In this document: positions 33,421 through 48,400 of the stretch, one piece after another
How positions within the stretch are numbered: the stretch's first letter is position 1
Layout of the letters: each line of letters starts with the position of its first letter
Origin: Antedon bifida
Lineage: Eukaryota; Echinodermata; Crinoidea; Comatulida; Antedonidae
Direction of reading: 5' to 3'
NCBI GenBank assembly: GCA_963402885.1
Contig: OY727097.1
Location: 13,640,001-13,704,000 of the forward strand
DNA length: 64,000 nucleotides
The notes under the pieces: generated by a model
Database searches by the model: none
What the model was told of the DNA's origin: nothing
What the model saw: the letters and a program-made list of their open reading frames with translations, nothing else
Program-made: the position numbers and the translations under genes

Positions 33421-36400
33421 CTGTAAAAACACATTTAATTGACTTCATTAAATAAAATACATTTGGTTGTTTTTCTTTAAACATTGAGGTGCTGAAATTA
33501 AGCAACATTTCTGAAATGTAACATTCTATTTGTATTGGCAGAAATCATGAATAATGCATGAGCCTAATTACTAATTATTTTATTATTATTTTATTCTTAG
33601 AATTACAAGATAGCTAACCTATTTTCTGAATACAAGAGAACTTAACCCTCGAAAATATACAAAATGTGTCCTTACGTAAAATACATATTGCACAATTTCA
33701 TCACAACAACATAAGTTACATAAATATTTTATTTTCCCCCTGAAACATAATGGGTCAATATTGGATGTAGTTTACTGATTGGAGGCATCTGTATGGCCAG
33801 TAAAAATACTCTTGTTTTATTGGTGATGAATGGGAAGACAGGGACCATTCTCTTTTAGGTTTTTTCAGATGCGTGTTCATTTTAGACACAGTTTTGTTTG
33901 TTTGTTTTTATATATCTAGGCAAATTTCCAAGGATAACCATAAACGAATTCAATCACTATACTTCTTAAGGTGGCAATCCCATTCACAAGACAAACATAT
34001 ACACAAGATGCTCTACATAAAAGAAGTCTTATTACAAGTCTTTGGGGGTGGAGTTGTATTTGTCATTATAAAAAATCCTGACATATGACAGGAATTGAAC
34101 CCAGGAGCCATGGATTGGTAGCCAAATTAGCTTAATCACGTTTAAAACATTTCTTGTTTATCAAATGATTGCTGATGACAATAAAAAGTCAAATAGTGAT
34201 TATTTCTACAGTAGTATCAGGTATACATATAACATTTGTTTTTAATAACAATCATTACCCACCTTGTCCTGATTGGTCTGTAAACACTGCAACTTCTAAA
34301 CTGACATCATCTTTGTATTCATATCTTGTACACAGGCTATCAGCTAAATCAACACGTCCCTGTTGTTTAAAAGCCTTGATCATTGTAGGTAGTTGATGTG
34401 CTTCTGCATGTTGACAGCTATTTCTCCATTGGACCAATATCTCCATTATGGCATCTTCTACATGTTTGTTTTTGTCTGCAAATTTATTAACGTTGTCCCA
34501 TTTGATTCCAAGTCGCACTGCTAGTCTTCTCCAACTTTGATTTAAATTGTCACAGATGAATAGGAGATCTTTATCATCAAAACAAGCTGTGAAATAATAA
34601 GAGCAATAAGGTAATGAGTTCTGTTTCAATTAAATTCAACTCCCTATTCCATGCAATATTTATTTCGGAATCTCTCGTCCATAGAAAATAAACATAATTT
34701 TGTATCAATTAACAAATTTAAATAAAAATATGATTATCAGAATAATTTTTTTTAAAAGCATTAATGAGCAAGATTTTATAACACACCTAAGATTCTTAAT
34801 TTAATTTGAGAATTGCGAGTCATATTTTATTTAAATGTGCTATTGCTTTCTTAATGATGTCATTGAGAGTGCAATGTTGTTATATGTGCACACAAGTACC
34901 TGTAATTTCATTTTGCATGTTCATTTTTGTTACACGGTGAGTGAGCAACCACATGTTACAAGAGGCGAGGCTATTGTTGCCTCTCCTTTTATCAAAAGTA
35001 GGTGATACTCATAAACATTCATTACTTGTATACTATTTAATGGCATGAATCATTACAATATCAAATGCAATATACCTGAATGTTTGAAAACCTTGGGTAT
35101 TTCATTGTCAACATATTTGTGAAACAGCAGATCAGCAAGATCATTACGACCATGTTGTGTTAGTGCAGTGCATAATACTTGTTGCTGATTAAGGTCACTA
35201 CCAATGTTGCTCCTCCAATGTTTCAGCATCTTTGCTGTAGCTTTATCTGTTTGCTTTTCATTATCAAAAATAGTATTCACTTTAGACCATGTAAGCCCCA
35301 AACGAACACCAAATCGTCTGCAGGAAAGATCCATCTCTCTGGACACTTTGTCAATAGTTAGGTCATCCACATAGTCTATATCAAAAAACAAAATTATGAA
35401 TCAATTGTGCTTTTAATCCTTCACAATAGTAACTAAACATAATAATTATTTTATCATAATATATACCTTTGTTATCCTTGACATCCGACATCCTTCTTCG
35501 TTTACTAGATCCTTTTACTTTTGATTTTAGAGATGTTTTCCCCTTTGTCATTTTATGAGACTTAGCAACAGTATCATCATCATCAGTATCAGATTCTGGA
35601 TCTATGTTCTTCTGTCTACCAGGTTCTTTTGAGGTAGAAGCTACAATGACAATAAAACAACAAAATAGTGATAAAGTTAAACCAAGATGTACCATTGCTT
35701 GTTTTGTATTGTTATTTTATGTAGTATTACTCTTTTAGATATAATAATAAATTTGATTTAGCGAAGTTATTTATGAATGCATTAGTTCGGCAATTCAGGA
35801 ATTTGATTTAAAATGATGATCTTCAAAAATATACACTAATGATAATTTCTGTATTAGCTGAACAGTTTTTCATTTATAATACTTTACCATCAACTTGTTA
35901 GCATATATTGCGCTGTATAGTGTTGATATTAATTTATATCTGTGAAAGTCAATTGCATTCAACTATCGCATGGTTTAAACAATAAAAACCTAGAATTGTA
36001 GTGTACGATGATGATGACAATCATTCATAATCAATCTTTTACCATCAACCGCACCTTTGTTATCCTTCTTGGAGGAAAATAATCTCTTCACGTTACGAGT
36101 GATTCTTTGAAGTCTTGAAGTGGAAGCTTGTGCATTGCTGTGACCATCACTGTCATAATCTACAGCTATGTTTTGTTTTGTACTATCTCTCGATTCAGAT
36201 GCTAAAAAATAAATCGAAAAGCAACATTTTATAAACTGTATATACTAGATGTACATTTACAATAATACTGGTTTTTTTTTAAATTCTGTGGATTATCATA
36301 AATGATGACGACACAGACTTATTATATAAATCTAAAAAAAGTTTGGTGTTTTTTTTACTTCAATCATTTTATGGCATTTATATAATAGTTGAAAGATCGT

Positions 36401-39400
36401 AACTTTTTATAATGAATTAACATACATTTAATATTAATTTTTACATGAATGATGCAAATAAAATGTCTTATATCCATTAAGTATACTTAAATAAATAAAG
36501 AATTGTTAACTTGAATCCTCATTCATTTTGTTTGGGTTGAGTTTTTTTTATATTTTACTTCATCTTAAAATGTTAACCTATAGCAGTGAAACTGATGGAT
36601 AATACAAACACAAATCCTCTACCATTTAGTACAATGTCTCCAAACAGATTACGGTAACGTTTCACTTCCATTCCTCTGCTTCCACATGGCAACACATCTT
36701 TGTCAAATTTGCGTATAACATGCATATGAGTATGTTCACCTTTCAAACCACACATACAAGGGATGTACATCTTTACTTTAACACCATGTGCATTCTTCTC
36801 ACTTAAAAAGTGCAATTCTTTTTCAAGAAAAGTTAGCACCTAGAAAATAGAATAATTTGATTTAGTTGATTATATTGCTACCCACAAAAAAAAAATACAT
36901 TAATATTTTACTTGTAAGTGTACATTACAGTATAACAAAATGTTTACTGTAATATTCAAAAGTTTTTATAAATGATCAAAAAAGTATTTACGCTTACAAC
37001 TGAAATGCAACATATCCATTTTGTTTAGAATAGAAAAAAATAAAAGCTTGACATATTTGAATATTTGCACTGCAGCCTCAAGTTGTCCATGTTTAAAAAA
37101 AGTAATTATTAATTATTGTTTAATTATCTTTAATCATCAAAATTGTTAATACTCTACATATCCAACTCATAAACATTATTTTTACATTAACTTACCTTCT
37201 TACAGATGCTAGGTTTTGGATCATCATCTTCAGGAAGGCCAGCAGCATTCATGATGTCTGTTCTAACTATTGTTGTCTGCAATATCAAAATCAATTTTTG
37301 TTTTATTTTCACTTCATAATTGTTTCTCTTTAATTTTCATTAAAAGCAATTGCCACTAAATCTATAATCTATATAATCTATATATAATATTATAACCATA
37401 CAAGATGAATGATAAAAACACCTTTTAATGTAGATAAGTGCTATATTTTCACCGATTTTCTGCCAACATGTTTCTGTTTGTTTGTCTTATGTAATGCTTA
37501 GTGTATTAATTTTTGTTCAGGTAAATATTGTACAAGCATTTGCTTTTTATTTTAGTCTCTTTCAATTTTACTGTTATTACTGTTATATCTATAATGGAGA
37601 ATATAACTGAAAATCTGAAACTGATAATGTTTCTATTATAATTCTATCTAGACTGATATTTTCTTAGAGGTAATTAAACATTTAGAGTTATGTTCATAAG
37701 ATGATACTTTCTCAGGTTTAGTTTTTAGTCTTATAGCATCATTTTTATTAAGTCTACCTGAAACAAACGGCAATTGTTGATAGTAGCTACATTTAGAACC
37801 ACAAGATGATGGCCATCAATATGCAGTTCTACATGCTCATAGGACAATGTAGGCTCAACATCTTCCATTTGAAATTCCTCGATAAATTTAGTTATAACAC
37901 GTTGGAAGAGATCATCTGGTAGGTAGCCATCAAAGTCATGAAAGAGAGAAATAGCACGCTTCTCTTCATATTCAACAGCCTTTGTATCATCACGTTGGGG
38001 CTTTAGGCGTGAAAGAACATAGAACGTTCGTTCAACATTCTATAGAAACAAAAATGGAACATGAGTAGTAGATGGAATATATGAAAAAATAATTGAACTA
38101 AATATTTTAAATAAAATGTAAATACCTCTTTACTCTTTTTTTCGCACATTAACCCAAAGGTTTGCATCAGAGACACAAAGAAGATAATCATCTCATCTGA
38201 ATCATCCTTCCATATATGCCGCAACAGTCTTTCATCTAGTTTACCCCCATTTAAATTTCTCCAAAGCTGTTTCATAGATGGCTAAAAAAAATATAAAAGC
38301 ACAAATGTAACTTGTCAATGAAACAAAGAAATTACTGTTCTTCTGGTCAGTAAAACCTCTTCTTTGGGACAACCTTATTGAAACTTATTTGTGCAATAAA
38401 TGAGGTTAACATCACAGCTAACATCTATTAAGGGGACACTTTGTTGGGTCTTCCCTTAATGGGAGTGCTACAGTAATACGTTTACAAGCATATATTTTAG
38501 TATTAGAATATAATAGAATTAATAAGATATAATTTCGTTCTCTGTGTGGCAGATATTACATTTTTACAGCTAAATCCATCACACTGAAAAACAATGTTTA
38601 CGTCTGATATTCACCAATAATTGACACCAATCAAAGAAGTGAAGTTTGCAAACCTGAATGCTGGGATCTATAACTGTGATGATTGTTTTAAACTTGGCAA
38701 CTACTCCCATCAAATCTATAACAATTTTTTCTTTAAGGATCTTGTCATCTGGGTAGAACAAAATCTCACCGATGTCGTGCAAGTACTCAAGAAACTGTGT
38801 TCTGTCAGTTATCTTACAACTAGCAAGTAAATCATTAATCTAAAAGGCAAATAAATATTATAATGAAAAATGTAATGAAAACAATATTGTTGATTAATTA
38901 CAAACTGGTTTTCTGTTATCAATCGTTTCGTTAATGTTGAAAGGTTGTTTACAGTATATAGGACATAATAATTTATCATGCAAGGTAGATTTGAAATCTG
39001 AAAGTTTCCTAACCAACAGTAAACTCAAGGTTTACCACTTACTTAGTTCAATAATTGTTATTGCCAAACAAAATGTTCATTTTTTTTTTGGCACAATTGG
39101 TACTAAAACAATTGCACCATTCCTGTTTTTTTTAAACATTTGTTGAAGATTCACCATAAACAGTCAATTAACACAGACAGCAAAGCAGGGATACTGTTAA
39201 TGTTACTATCAATAATAAGTTTTTTTTTTCACTTTAACACCATTCGATGCAGCAATAAAAAAAAACAGGGTTTAATGCTTTAATGTGATTTAAGAATAAA
39301 CAAATGTAATGGATGTTAAACACTTATTATTAAAACACATTCATCAATCAATTCTTTTATATAAATGTATCATATTCTAACCTCAGATGTTGGTAGATAT

Positions 39401-42400
39401 AGTTTGTCTTTTCGTAACTGTTGTATTTCCAGCAGTACTTGTAGCCATTTGATTGGCAAAGTAAGAATCATCATCTGGACTAATTTTTGTATTTGGAGAA
39501 TGATTTTAGAAGCACCGCTCTTTTCAAATGAGACACTGTTTTCAATGGTAAAGAGCTCTCCTTGATACACCATGTCCTCAAATGGTTTTCCTTCCAGGGC
39601 TTTCCAAAGTATATTCTCTATTGCCTTTACCTAAATTAAATAACATCACATTGGAATTAAACGTATGTCAAGGAAAAAGTTATAGGGTGCCAGCCCAGAC
39701 CCCCTCCCTTCCCTTTTGTAAACTGCAAAAAGTCTTTCATTTAAGTTATGTCACGCATTTATGTACCCAGTGTACACTGTATAATTATACCAATATAAGA
39801 AATCAAATTAAAAATGTGTGCTAAATCATAGATATTTGTATACCTTTTATTTGTTTTATTATAGACCTAACTGATGGAACATTATTATATGAAACTACAT
39901 ATTGTTTCCAATGAATCAATTGCAATATACAATTTTGTAATGTTTAATGAAACAAAATGTGATAACATATGTACCCTTTGTTGTCTTTCTTGTTCAGTTT
40001 TACCAAGGCTCTCATAATGTGTACCAATCAGCATTATCTTGTTTTTCTGTCCTTTTCTTACGTTTACAAAAACTGAACGAATCCAAAACAGAATGATCTC
40101 AAGATTTGTCATTCGATGTTCATACATTTTTCCCTAAATCACAAAGAAAATGAACAACATTTACATTTTAAATTCTTAAACAGGTAGTTTGAAAAACATT
40201 GTGGCAAATTATCTTATTATTGTGGTAATTATAGCAGCACCAATTTATATAGAAAAACAACACTATCATGGAAATGGAAATAACAACAATCATATATCAG
40301 GCACCTGCTATTTCCACAGTTTTTGTTAAGGTAAAGGATAACATGAAAGAAACATTTTTTTATGTACAATTACATAGAACATTTGAAATTTGTAAAATAT
40401 ACTTACAGTTGTTGGATCACGAACTTTAGCTGGGGCATCAAGATCTTGATTCAGGTTAAATACCACACATACAACAGCATAAGACACCATGAATATCTAT
40501 TAAAAATAATCATAATTATCAATATTAATTAAAACCGTATACACATGTGTCAGTATGCTGGCACAACTGATCATTTGATACTTATTTTTTCCTCACAAAC
40601 TGCATGTTCACCTTGGAAACATTTACAATCTTAATCATTGGTTTAATAAATAATGAATGTTTTATTACATTCTCTCTCCCCATTTCTCCCCTTGCTATCC
40701 ATCTATGCTAATATTACATTATGGTAGACATCAATGAATACTATTTTATTTAAAATCTCCCAAAACTGGACACCCTTCGGCTGGCAAAATATGTTTGGGT
40801 TTACAGAAATTCTGATATTCCAAATGTGTTATCATTGTTTCACATAACTTGTATTATTTTTGAAGTGTAAAAAATTGAATAAAAGAAAGAAAGAAAGGAA
40901 GGTAAAAAGAATTTGGAACTTTTTTGACCTCAAGTCTGGTTTTGGTTTCTGGTAATTAGAGACTAGAGACTGAGTTGACTGTATTCAATTAAATGAAGAT
41001 TAAAATAATTTATAATATTATAATAATAATAATTGTATTTTATAACTGATATACTGTTACCATATTTGATCAACATATGATTACATTTCTGTATTACCTT
41101 GGAGGTAGATTCTTACTACAAATCAAGTGAGTGTCAGTGCTGATATTGTAACAAGGCCAAAAGATTACTAGATTGCTAGATCCTGATCTCAACACAACCT
41201 CAGAAGGAGGTATATGTATTAATAAGTACAAACTCTTCAGTAAGGTGCAAGTATATCTTTATTCTATGGTGTCTCAAACTGAACTGTACAAAGTTATGGG
41301 TGAATGGTGATCAGTGATTGGCTATTCTATATGTCATGATAATATACTACCTCGGTAGTATTGTAACAGGAGGCATACTAAATTAAAAGCAAAACTAAGA
41401 AATTAGATAAATCAATACAATTTACCCGTTGTATCACATGGTATATAGGCTGCCCTCCAAAGTCCCAGATGTTCATAACAAACTTGTTGCTTTCCACTTT
41501 AGAGTCACCACCTCTTACAGAACGAAGTTGGCTTTCAACTTTTTTCAAGAACCCTTTAGGAATTTGTGGTCTATCAAGTTTTTCTTCATACACTGGTTCT
41601 GTTGTGATAAAATAATAATACACAATACAGTTTAATTCAATATCATTTCAACATTTAAAAACAAAATAGAAATCCATCATAATAAAGCTGTTCCTTTTTA
41701 TTTAAATCTTGATAATTTAAAAAACAGACAAGACAGATGGAGAGTATATAGAGCGGGATGACACTATAACTTTTTTTCCTTTCCAATTAATGGTTTAGTG
41801 ATGAGTTTATTTGACCATATTGTACTGCAGTGTCATACAATATACAAATACTAGTATTAACTGTCAAAGTAACTTGCAAGATAATATGTTCATTAGCAGA
41901 CACATGATTATAATCAAATTTCCGCTCCTTAAATCATTTCAATATTTCTGATATCATTACTATGTATGAACAGCACAATCAAGCACATTTCAAAATAAAT
42001 ATTTACCCTCTTTTTGTGGGCTTGGCATTGGATTTGAACTTTTTGATGTTTCAGCAAATTTGGCTTCCTGTTTTGATGTTGATGCTCCTTTTGGGTTTTT
42101 CTCTTTCTCATGTCTACTTTCTGAAAAATGTTCTGATATAATTAAAGATGACACTTGTTGTAATAAGGAGCATAATAAATTAACATTTAATATTATCATG
42201 CTTTATAATCAAATTAACTTGACAAGAACAAAGTTTAACTAAATTTGAATTAACTTTAATTAAAGTCTTTTACCAGATTTGGTTTTCTCCTTTGATGGTC
42301 CTGCTATTGATGTGTATCCTTCTGTATGGCGTGGACTTTTTAACATTTGTTTAACTGTGACATCAGTGACAGCATCCTGATACATGTCTAAAGCTTTTTA

Positions 42401-45400
42401 ATTACAAAAATGTTAATAAAATCATATATATTATATTTTACACTGTTACATACTGGTTTTAAAATCATTTGAATGATGTTGTTGCAATAATTGATCCTCC
42501 TTGGTCAAAGTGGATAACAATTATATGATATTAAAATGGCAGTTTACTTATTTGGTTAAAAAAATACAAAAACACATTGTGACATGACAAAGCATGTCAC
42601 AGGGTGAATTTTAAAACATCTATTTTTATTTTTTAACAGGAGCATGTATCTGAATAAAGTGAATACTTACAAATATCCTGTGTTGTTTCTTTCAACATTT
42701 GTTTGTTACTGGGATCTGGTGTACACACCGTTGTTTTAACCATTGCATCTGTTATTATATGCAATGGATTAAACCTATGGCAAAATGACATTATATAATT
42801 CAGAAAAGAATGTTTGCATTGATAAATCTAGAGACACAAATTAATTTGATGGTATACTGCAATTACATTGTTTTTATGTTATATTATAATCTTATTTTAA
42901 ACCCTCAACATACCCAGAACACTAAAGGGCCAAATACTTTAACCAAACAACAATTTTAATAGTAAATGTTAATTATTAACTATATTTTTACTCTTTTACA
43001 TTGTGATATTTAGATTATTTATGTTTAGATTACTTCTAAGGATCCTAATAAAAAGACGATAGTTAGGCTATGTGTATGGGTGACCGGAATACAAGCCTTG
43101 CTTTGATGGTCACTCTCATCGACATTTGCTATGTATTTTGATATTATTTTATGATGAAATAATAAAATTATTCAGGAAAATATTTTAAATGTCTTATTCT
43201 TATAATTGATACTACAGTAAAACTGCAGTAACAGTTTAAGCGGCTTAATGAAATAGTTTTAAAAAAAATGTAACCACTTAAAAAAAACCAATAAGGTAAC
43301 ATCTATTAGGCCACAATTTGACCATGGCTAATTTTTAAACATCACCAAACCTAAACTCAATGTCACCATATTTTGAGGTTCACAATATCCTGTTGAAAAC
43401 AAATTGAAAGCATCTGTTAATGTTTCTATCAGTACCTTTTCACTTATCCTTACAGAGAGTATAGACCCTCAACAATGTGTGTTCACAGGAACTATGTGTG
43501 TACAGTTATATACCAATCAAACAAAAATACATCTACGCAATGAAATATATAGGACACTGTTCCCAACTGCAAGTAGCAAACAATCAATCAACAAAAAATG
43601 ATATAATATAATGTGCTTACTCTTTTCTTAAAAGAGAATTGATAGTAGAAGTTTTTCCAACATTCTCAAGTCCTACAAAAATAGTTCTTCCTTGATTAAA
43701 CTCTGTTTGTCCTTCTTCAAGTGCATTTTGAAATGCTTTCACCGCATCAGGTCCTCTTGCCAATATCTCCTCTGGAACATGCATATCTTAAAATAAACAA
43801 AATAAATTACTGTATAATTTCCTACTTTCATTTTTTCATGGGAATTCTAAAGATATTGGTATCTGAAATATATTCCTGTCTTTGGCAGAAAATACAGTGC
43901 CAACTCGTTATTTCACTAGGCTAGTAAACAAGAAAACTGAGATCTAGAAAACTCAGATATATCCATTCTTAATCAGAGGGATTTAAAAAAATATTGTATA
44001 CCTTAATAAACTATTTCATTGCAGTGTTATAGATTAGGGTTTGCATAATTTTATTAATGTTTTGATTTAATTATTAAATTTACTATATTAGGCTAGCTCA
44101 ATATAATTTAACAGCATGGTAAATAGCAGAATACAATCTGAATTTTCTACAACTAGAAAATTCAGATATATCTGAGATCAGAGTTTTCTAGACCATTAAA
44201 CAGTGCATACATTTATTATAATCTTTATCAGGATTTTATTTTCTTTATTTATCCAAAAAATTGTGAGAAATAGCACATCAGGAGTGCAGGAGATCACAAA
44301 AATATTGGGAGATAACACTCCTACAATTATTGGGAGAGTTGGGAGGTTTGAGTCAGTCTGGAAGTTAGCATACAGCCAGCTGTCTTCACTTACTTTCAAT
44401 TGTATTTGCCAACTCTTTTTCATCAGATTTCCTGAGCGCTTTAACAAGTTGCGAACGCTTGGACTCAGAAGTTGATAATTTCATGGCCCAAGCATTCAGC
44501 ATGTTAACAGTCATTACAATTTCATTATCTGGATTATCTTGTTTAAAATGATCGATATCTGCCATGGTAAACTCAAGATTTACTGCTAGTTGTTCCCAAT
44601 CAGAGACATTAGCGGTTATGTTGAATAATTCTTTGGTTGTTATATCTAAATAAAATAAGATATTCTCACAATTTGTAAAACATTCAATGCAAAAGGGGAT
44701 ACATATAACACAGTGTTCACAGCTCCAGCATGTCTAGATGTTTGTCTCCAAATCACTGTGCACAGGCTTAATTGAATCTTTGCGGACATATTTTTAGGAA
44801 ATAGTATTAACAACTTTGCTACTGACAATTGGCAAACGTGCTTTAATCTTTAAAAAAAGACACATACACAATCCCCCTCACATTTCAGCCAAACCTCTAA
44901 TATGAAAACCAGCAAATCAGTGTAAACTGTACCTCTAGTATAGTATAAAGGTTTTTGAAGAATATTCATACCTGATAATGTCATATCTATGAATGGTAAA
45001 GGTCCGCCTAAAAAAGTAATATGCATGAGTAAAAAAAAGTTAATTTTGAAGGGTGTTACAATCGCTAATGTAGAAAACGCCAGCTAATGTCGAAACAAAC
45101 GTTAATGTAGAACAATCCACCGCTAATGTAGTAAAACAGACAGCTAATGTAAAAACACCAACAGCTTATGTAGTAAATAAAAATCAACACCAGCTAATGT
45201 ATAAATGGTCAACAGCTTATGTAGTAACGAAAATTGCCTCCCAGCTTATGTGATTACTATCGCCAGCTAATGTAGAAAATGTTATATATTTTACAAAAAT
45301 GTCTGAATCATGTGCAAATGCATCGATCTTTACTTAACTATCAGTCTTTCAACCTCTTCTTCATGCTTCACATAATCGACCACAATCGACTACAACTCTT

Positions 45401-48400
45401 ACTGACCACACATCTCGTAAGTGACCATCAGTTGTCTACATTAGCGGTTGTAACAAAGGGTTCGAAGGTTTTAATTTTAAAATTTAAAACTTGCAAAAAG
45501 GCAATGCTTTTTATCATTAATAATCAATAGTATGTTTTATTTTACTTCGTTTTATTTTACTTTACTTTATAATATTACCAAAATATAGACATAGCGTATA
45601 ATTGCATCGCAAAACGGAAGATAAAAATGATAAAATACAAAAATAACTTTATAACTTAAACTATTAAAAAATTCAGACAAAAAGCAAGAGAATTATACAT
45701 TAATAGAAGGATATACTATGATTTCAACAATCTAGGAAATCTGCAAATAAATCTATAACAATATTGAGTTCAAAAACTTGATATTCCATGGGGAGGGTTC
45801 TAGTTGAATAGGCTTGTCTAATTAAATTCATCTAAGATGTAAATATTTGATTAAGGGGTATAGTAAAAAACAAAACAAAAACAAATTTACAAAAGACAGT
45901 TGAATTGTATCTTATAATAGGACTGACAATTAGGCCTACTACTTGATAAAAGAATCCATGATCATATTAAGATTTAATTACTTCTATTTTTTTAACAAGC
46001 AATCACAATATTTATTTTGTTCATTATTACCTTTCCAAGCTTTGTTTTAAGTTTCATAGTACTTACCTTTCAGAATGTTAATGATTTCTTTTTTCTGATC
46101 TTTATCATATTTACCACAACTGTTTTCATTATAGCAATCCAAGGCAGACTTTCCCTCCTAACAATAAAAGGTTATAAATATCATGTTATTATGTGATTAC
46201 AAAATATATTATACTAAGCAGTCCTAAACATATTACAAAAGTGTGCTGAAAATGTCACATAATTTGCAAGACCATAACCCCCTTTTCATTTTTCTCCAGC
46301 ATATAAATCTAATTTTTATCTTGCTATTAAAACCATGGCAAACCTGGTGAGGGCTTACTGTACCTACCTCTACCTACATTACATTTTGTGTCATAGCTTA
46401 ATTGCACTGCAAAGTACGTGAATGTGCATTTGATGTAATAAATAAGTATGCATCTAACTTTCCATGGTTGAATGCCTAATTCGAATCCCACTGAGGACCA
46501 CTTTTTTAAAGAATAATTTTTTTTGTGCGAGTTATGACCGCCTTCCCTTTAAACTAGAACTCTGTCAACATTCCGGGTCAAGAACATTAGTATTGCAAAG
46601 TATTTCCATACATTTTTAAAAAATTAACTATAATGAAGTAAAACAATTAATGACATTCCTGAAATTTGATTACTGAGCTATTGGGCTTTGACCAAATCTG
46701 ACTTAATTACAAAAAAAAAAGAAAATAAGAATTAGATGTAGCAGGCCTTTAACACTAAGTTCTGATTATCTATCTCTCAATATTTATTACATTTTTATTA
46801 TCTCAATATTAGTTACAGTAGAAAAGCATTAAACAAATCCTCAGACGACAGTTGAATTGACAAACAAACAAAACCAACAAGCAAACAAACAACAAACATA
46901 CAGGGACGAAAACGTAACCTCCTAGACAGAGGGAATAAAAGTGTTCATTCTAAGCATTCTCAAATTGTCTAAAACATTTGTTGATTAGATTAACTGAACA
47001 ATTTGACCACAAAAATCATTTTGCTTTAAATCCAATGCTTACAAATAGTTCAAAAGGAACCTTTTTGGACAGGGTACATCCAGCTGAAATAAATTAGGAT
47101 TTTGTTAATATGTATTAATGAGCAACTGAGAGGATAAATTTAATATCAAATGATATGTCAACAACTAAAATTTAAAGAAATATAGAACAAATACTTAATG
47201 TACTCTCATTATTTATTATATGTATTTAATTATGTATAATACTTCAGTTTACAGTTTAGTAAAATATGAGAAAAGTAGCAATAAGGGAAGCATGGTTCTG
47301 TTTATTTGTGATTATAAACAATTCAATTTAGATTTACAATTTAACAATACAATGTGAATACTGTAATGAAAAAAAAAAATATTAATCACTATACAATTTG
47401 TTTGGGAGTATCATTTTCATTTTAATATTTATACAAATATTCAAACAAATATACAGGTACATGGTGGATGGTCAATAGATTGCTCGAGGATCAGACAAGA
47501 AAACAGTAGCCTGTAATTATTGTCAATGATAATAATAAACCTTATTTATTATATAACGTAAAAAAAGAATAGAACATCTATATTATTAACATCATTTTAT
47601 TACAGTACTTAATAACAAACTAACCTTGTTTTTATTGTAAATGTCCATATGTCCTTCCTGTATGAAGAACACAAAAGTATTCCTGTGTTCTTCATACAGG
47701 ATATTTGCTCGAGCACATAGATGCATAGCATTGTCTCCATTCTAGTAAAAAGTGAAATAAAATAAAGTGCACCAGCTGTACTGCATATATTTTAAATAAG
47801 TTTAACAAAAATAATTAATGGCACCACCAACATATTAAAGTAGTGTAGAGGATATATAATGATAGACAATGAAAAGGATAGAACAATTTTTAGGCTCTGG
47901 GACCCTAATAATCTGGGATACACAACAGTTCAGGAACTAATAGGTTCAAGTCCCACATGAGAATTATTTGGGAATGTATTCACGAGTGTTTGCAAAACAT
48001 CTTAACAATTATTAAAATGGCTCTCTGATGCAACATTACTTCATAGTAGTTACATTATTATCAACATAATGGTGGTGGTACTGGAATCTAACCCTAGACA
48101 TCAGCACAAACTTAGTGGTCAGTAGAGCTATGAATACCAGGCTGAAGTCATGGGTTCGACTCCACCAAAGAATTTCTCAGGTGGAACTCAGTCGTTCAAT
48201 GTAATGGGAATTTAGTACATTACATCAGAGGAGGTCACAGTCACAGTCTGGCGAACTTAGCTCTCTCTGATGCAAAGCTACTTTATAGTAGTTACAATTA
48301 TCATCATATAAAAGTAAAAGTCTTTTACACCCAGACAACTACCCTCTGGACAACTACTCACTAGGACAACCGCTCTTGTACTGTAGGACAATAACTCCAT

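Noticed and set aside
47049-47085. Possible small ROCO exon between ankyrin exons 3 and 4
   Set aside because: It has AG/GT edges, but its phase does not fit the preceding exon. Direct joining of 47625-47741 to 46067-46157 gives a smooth ankyrin repeat.
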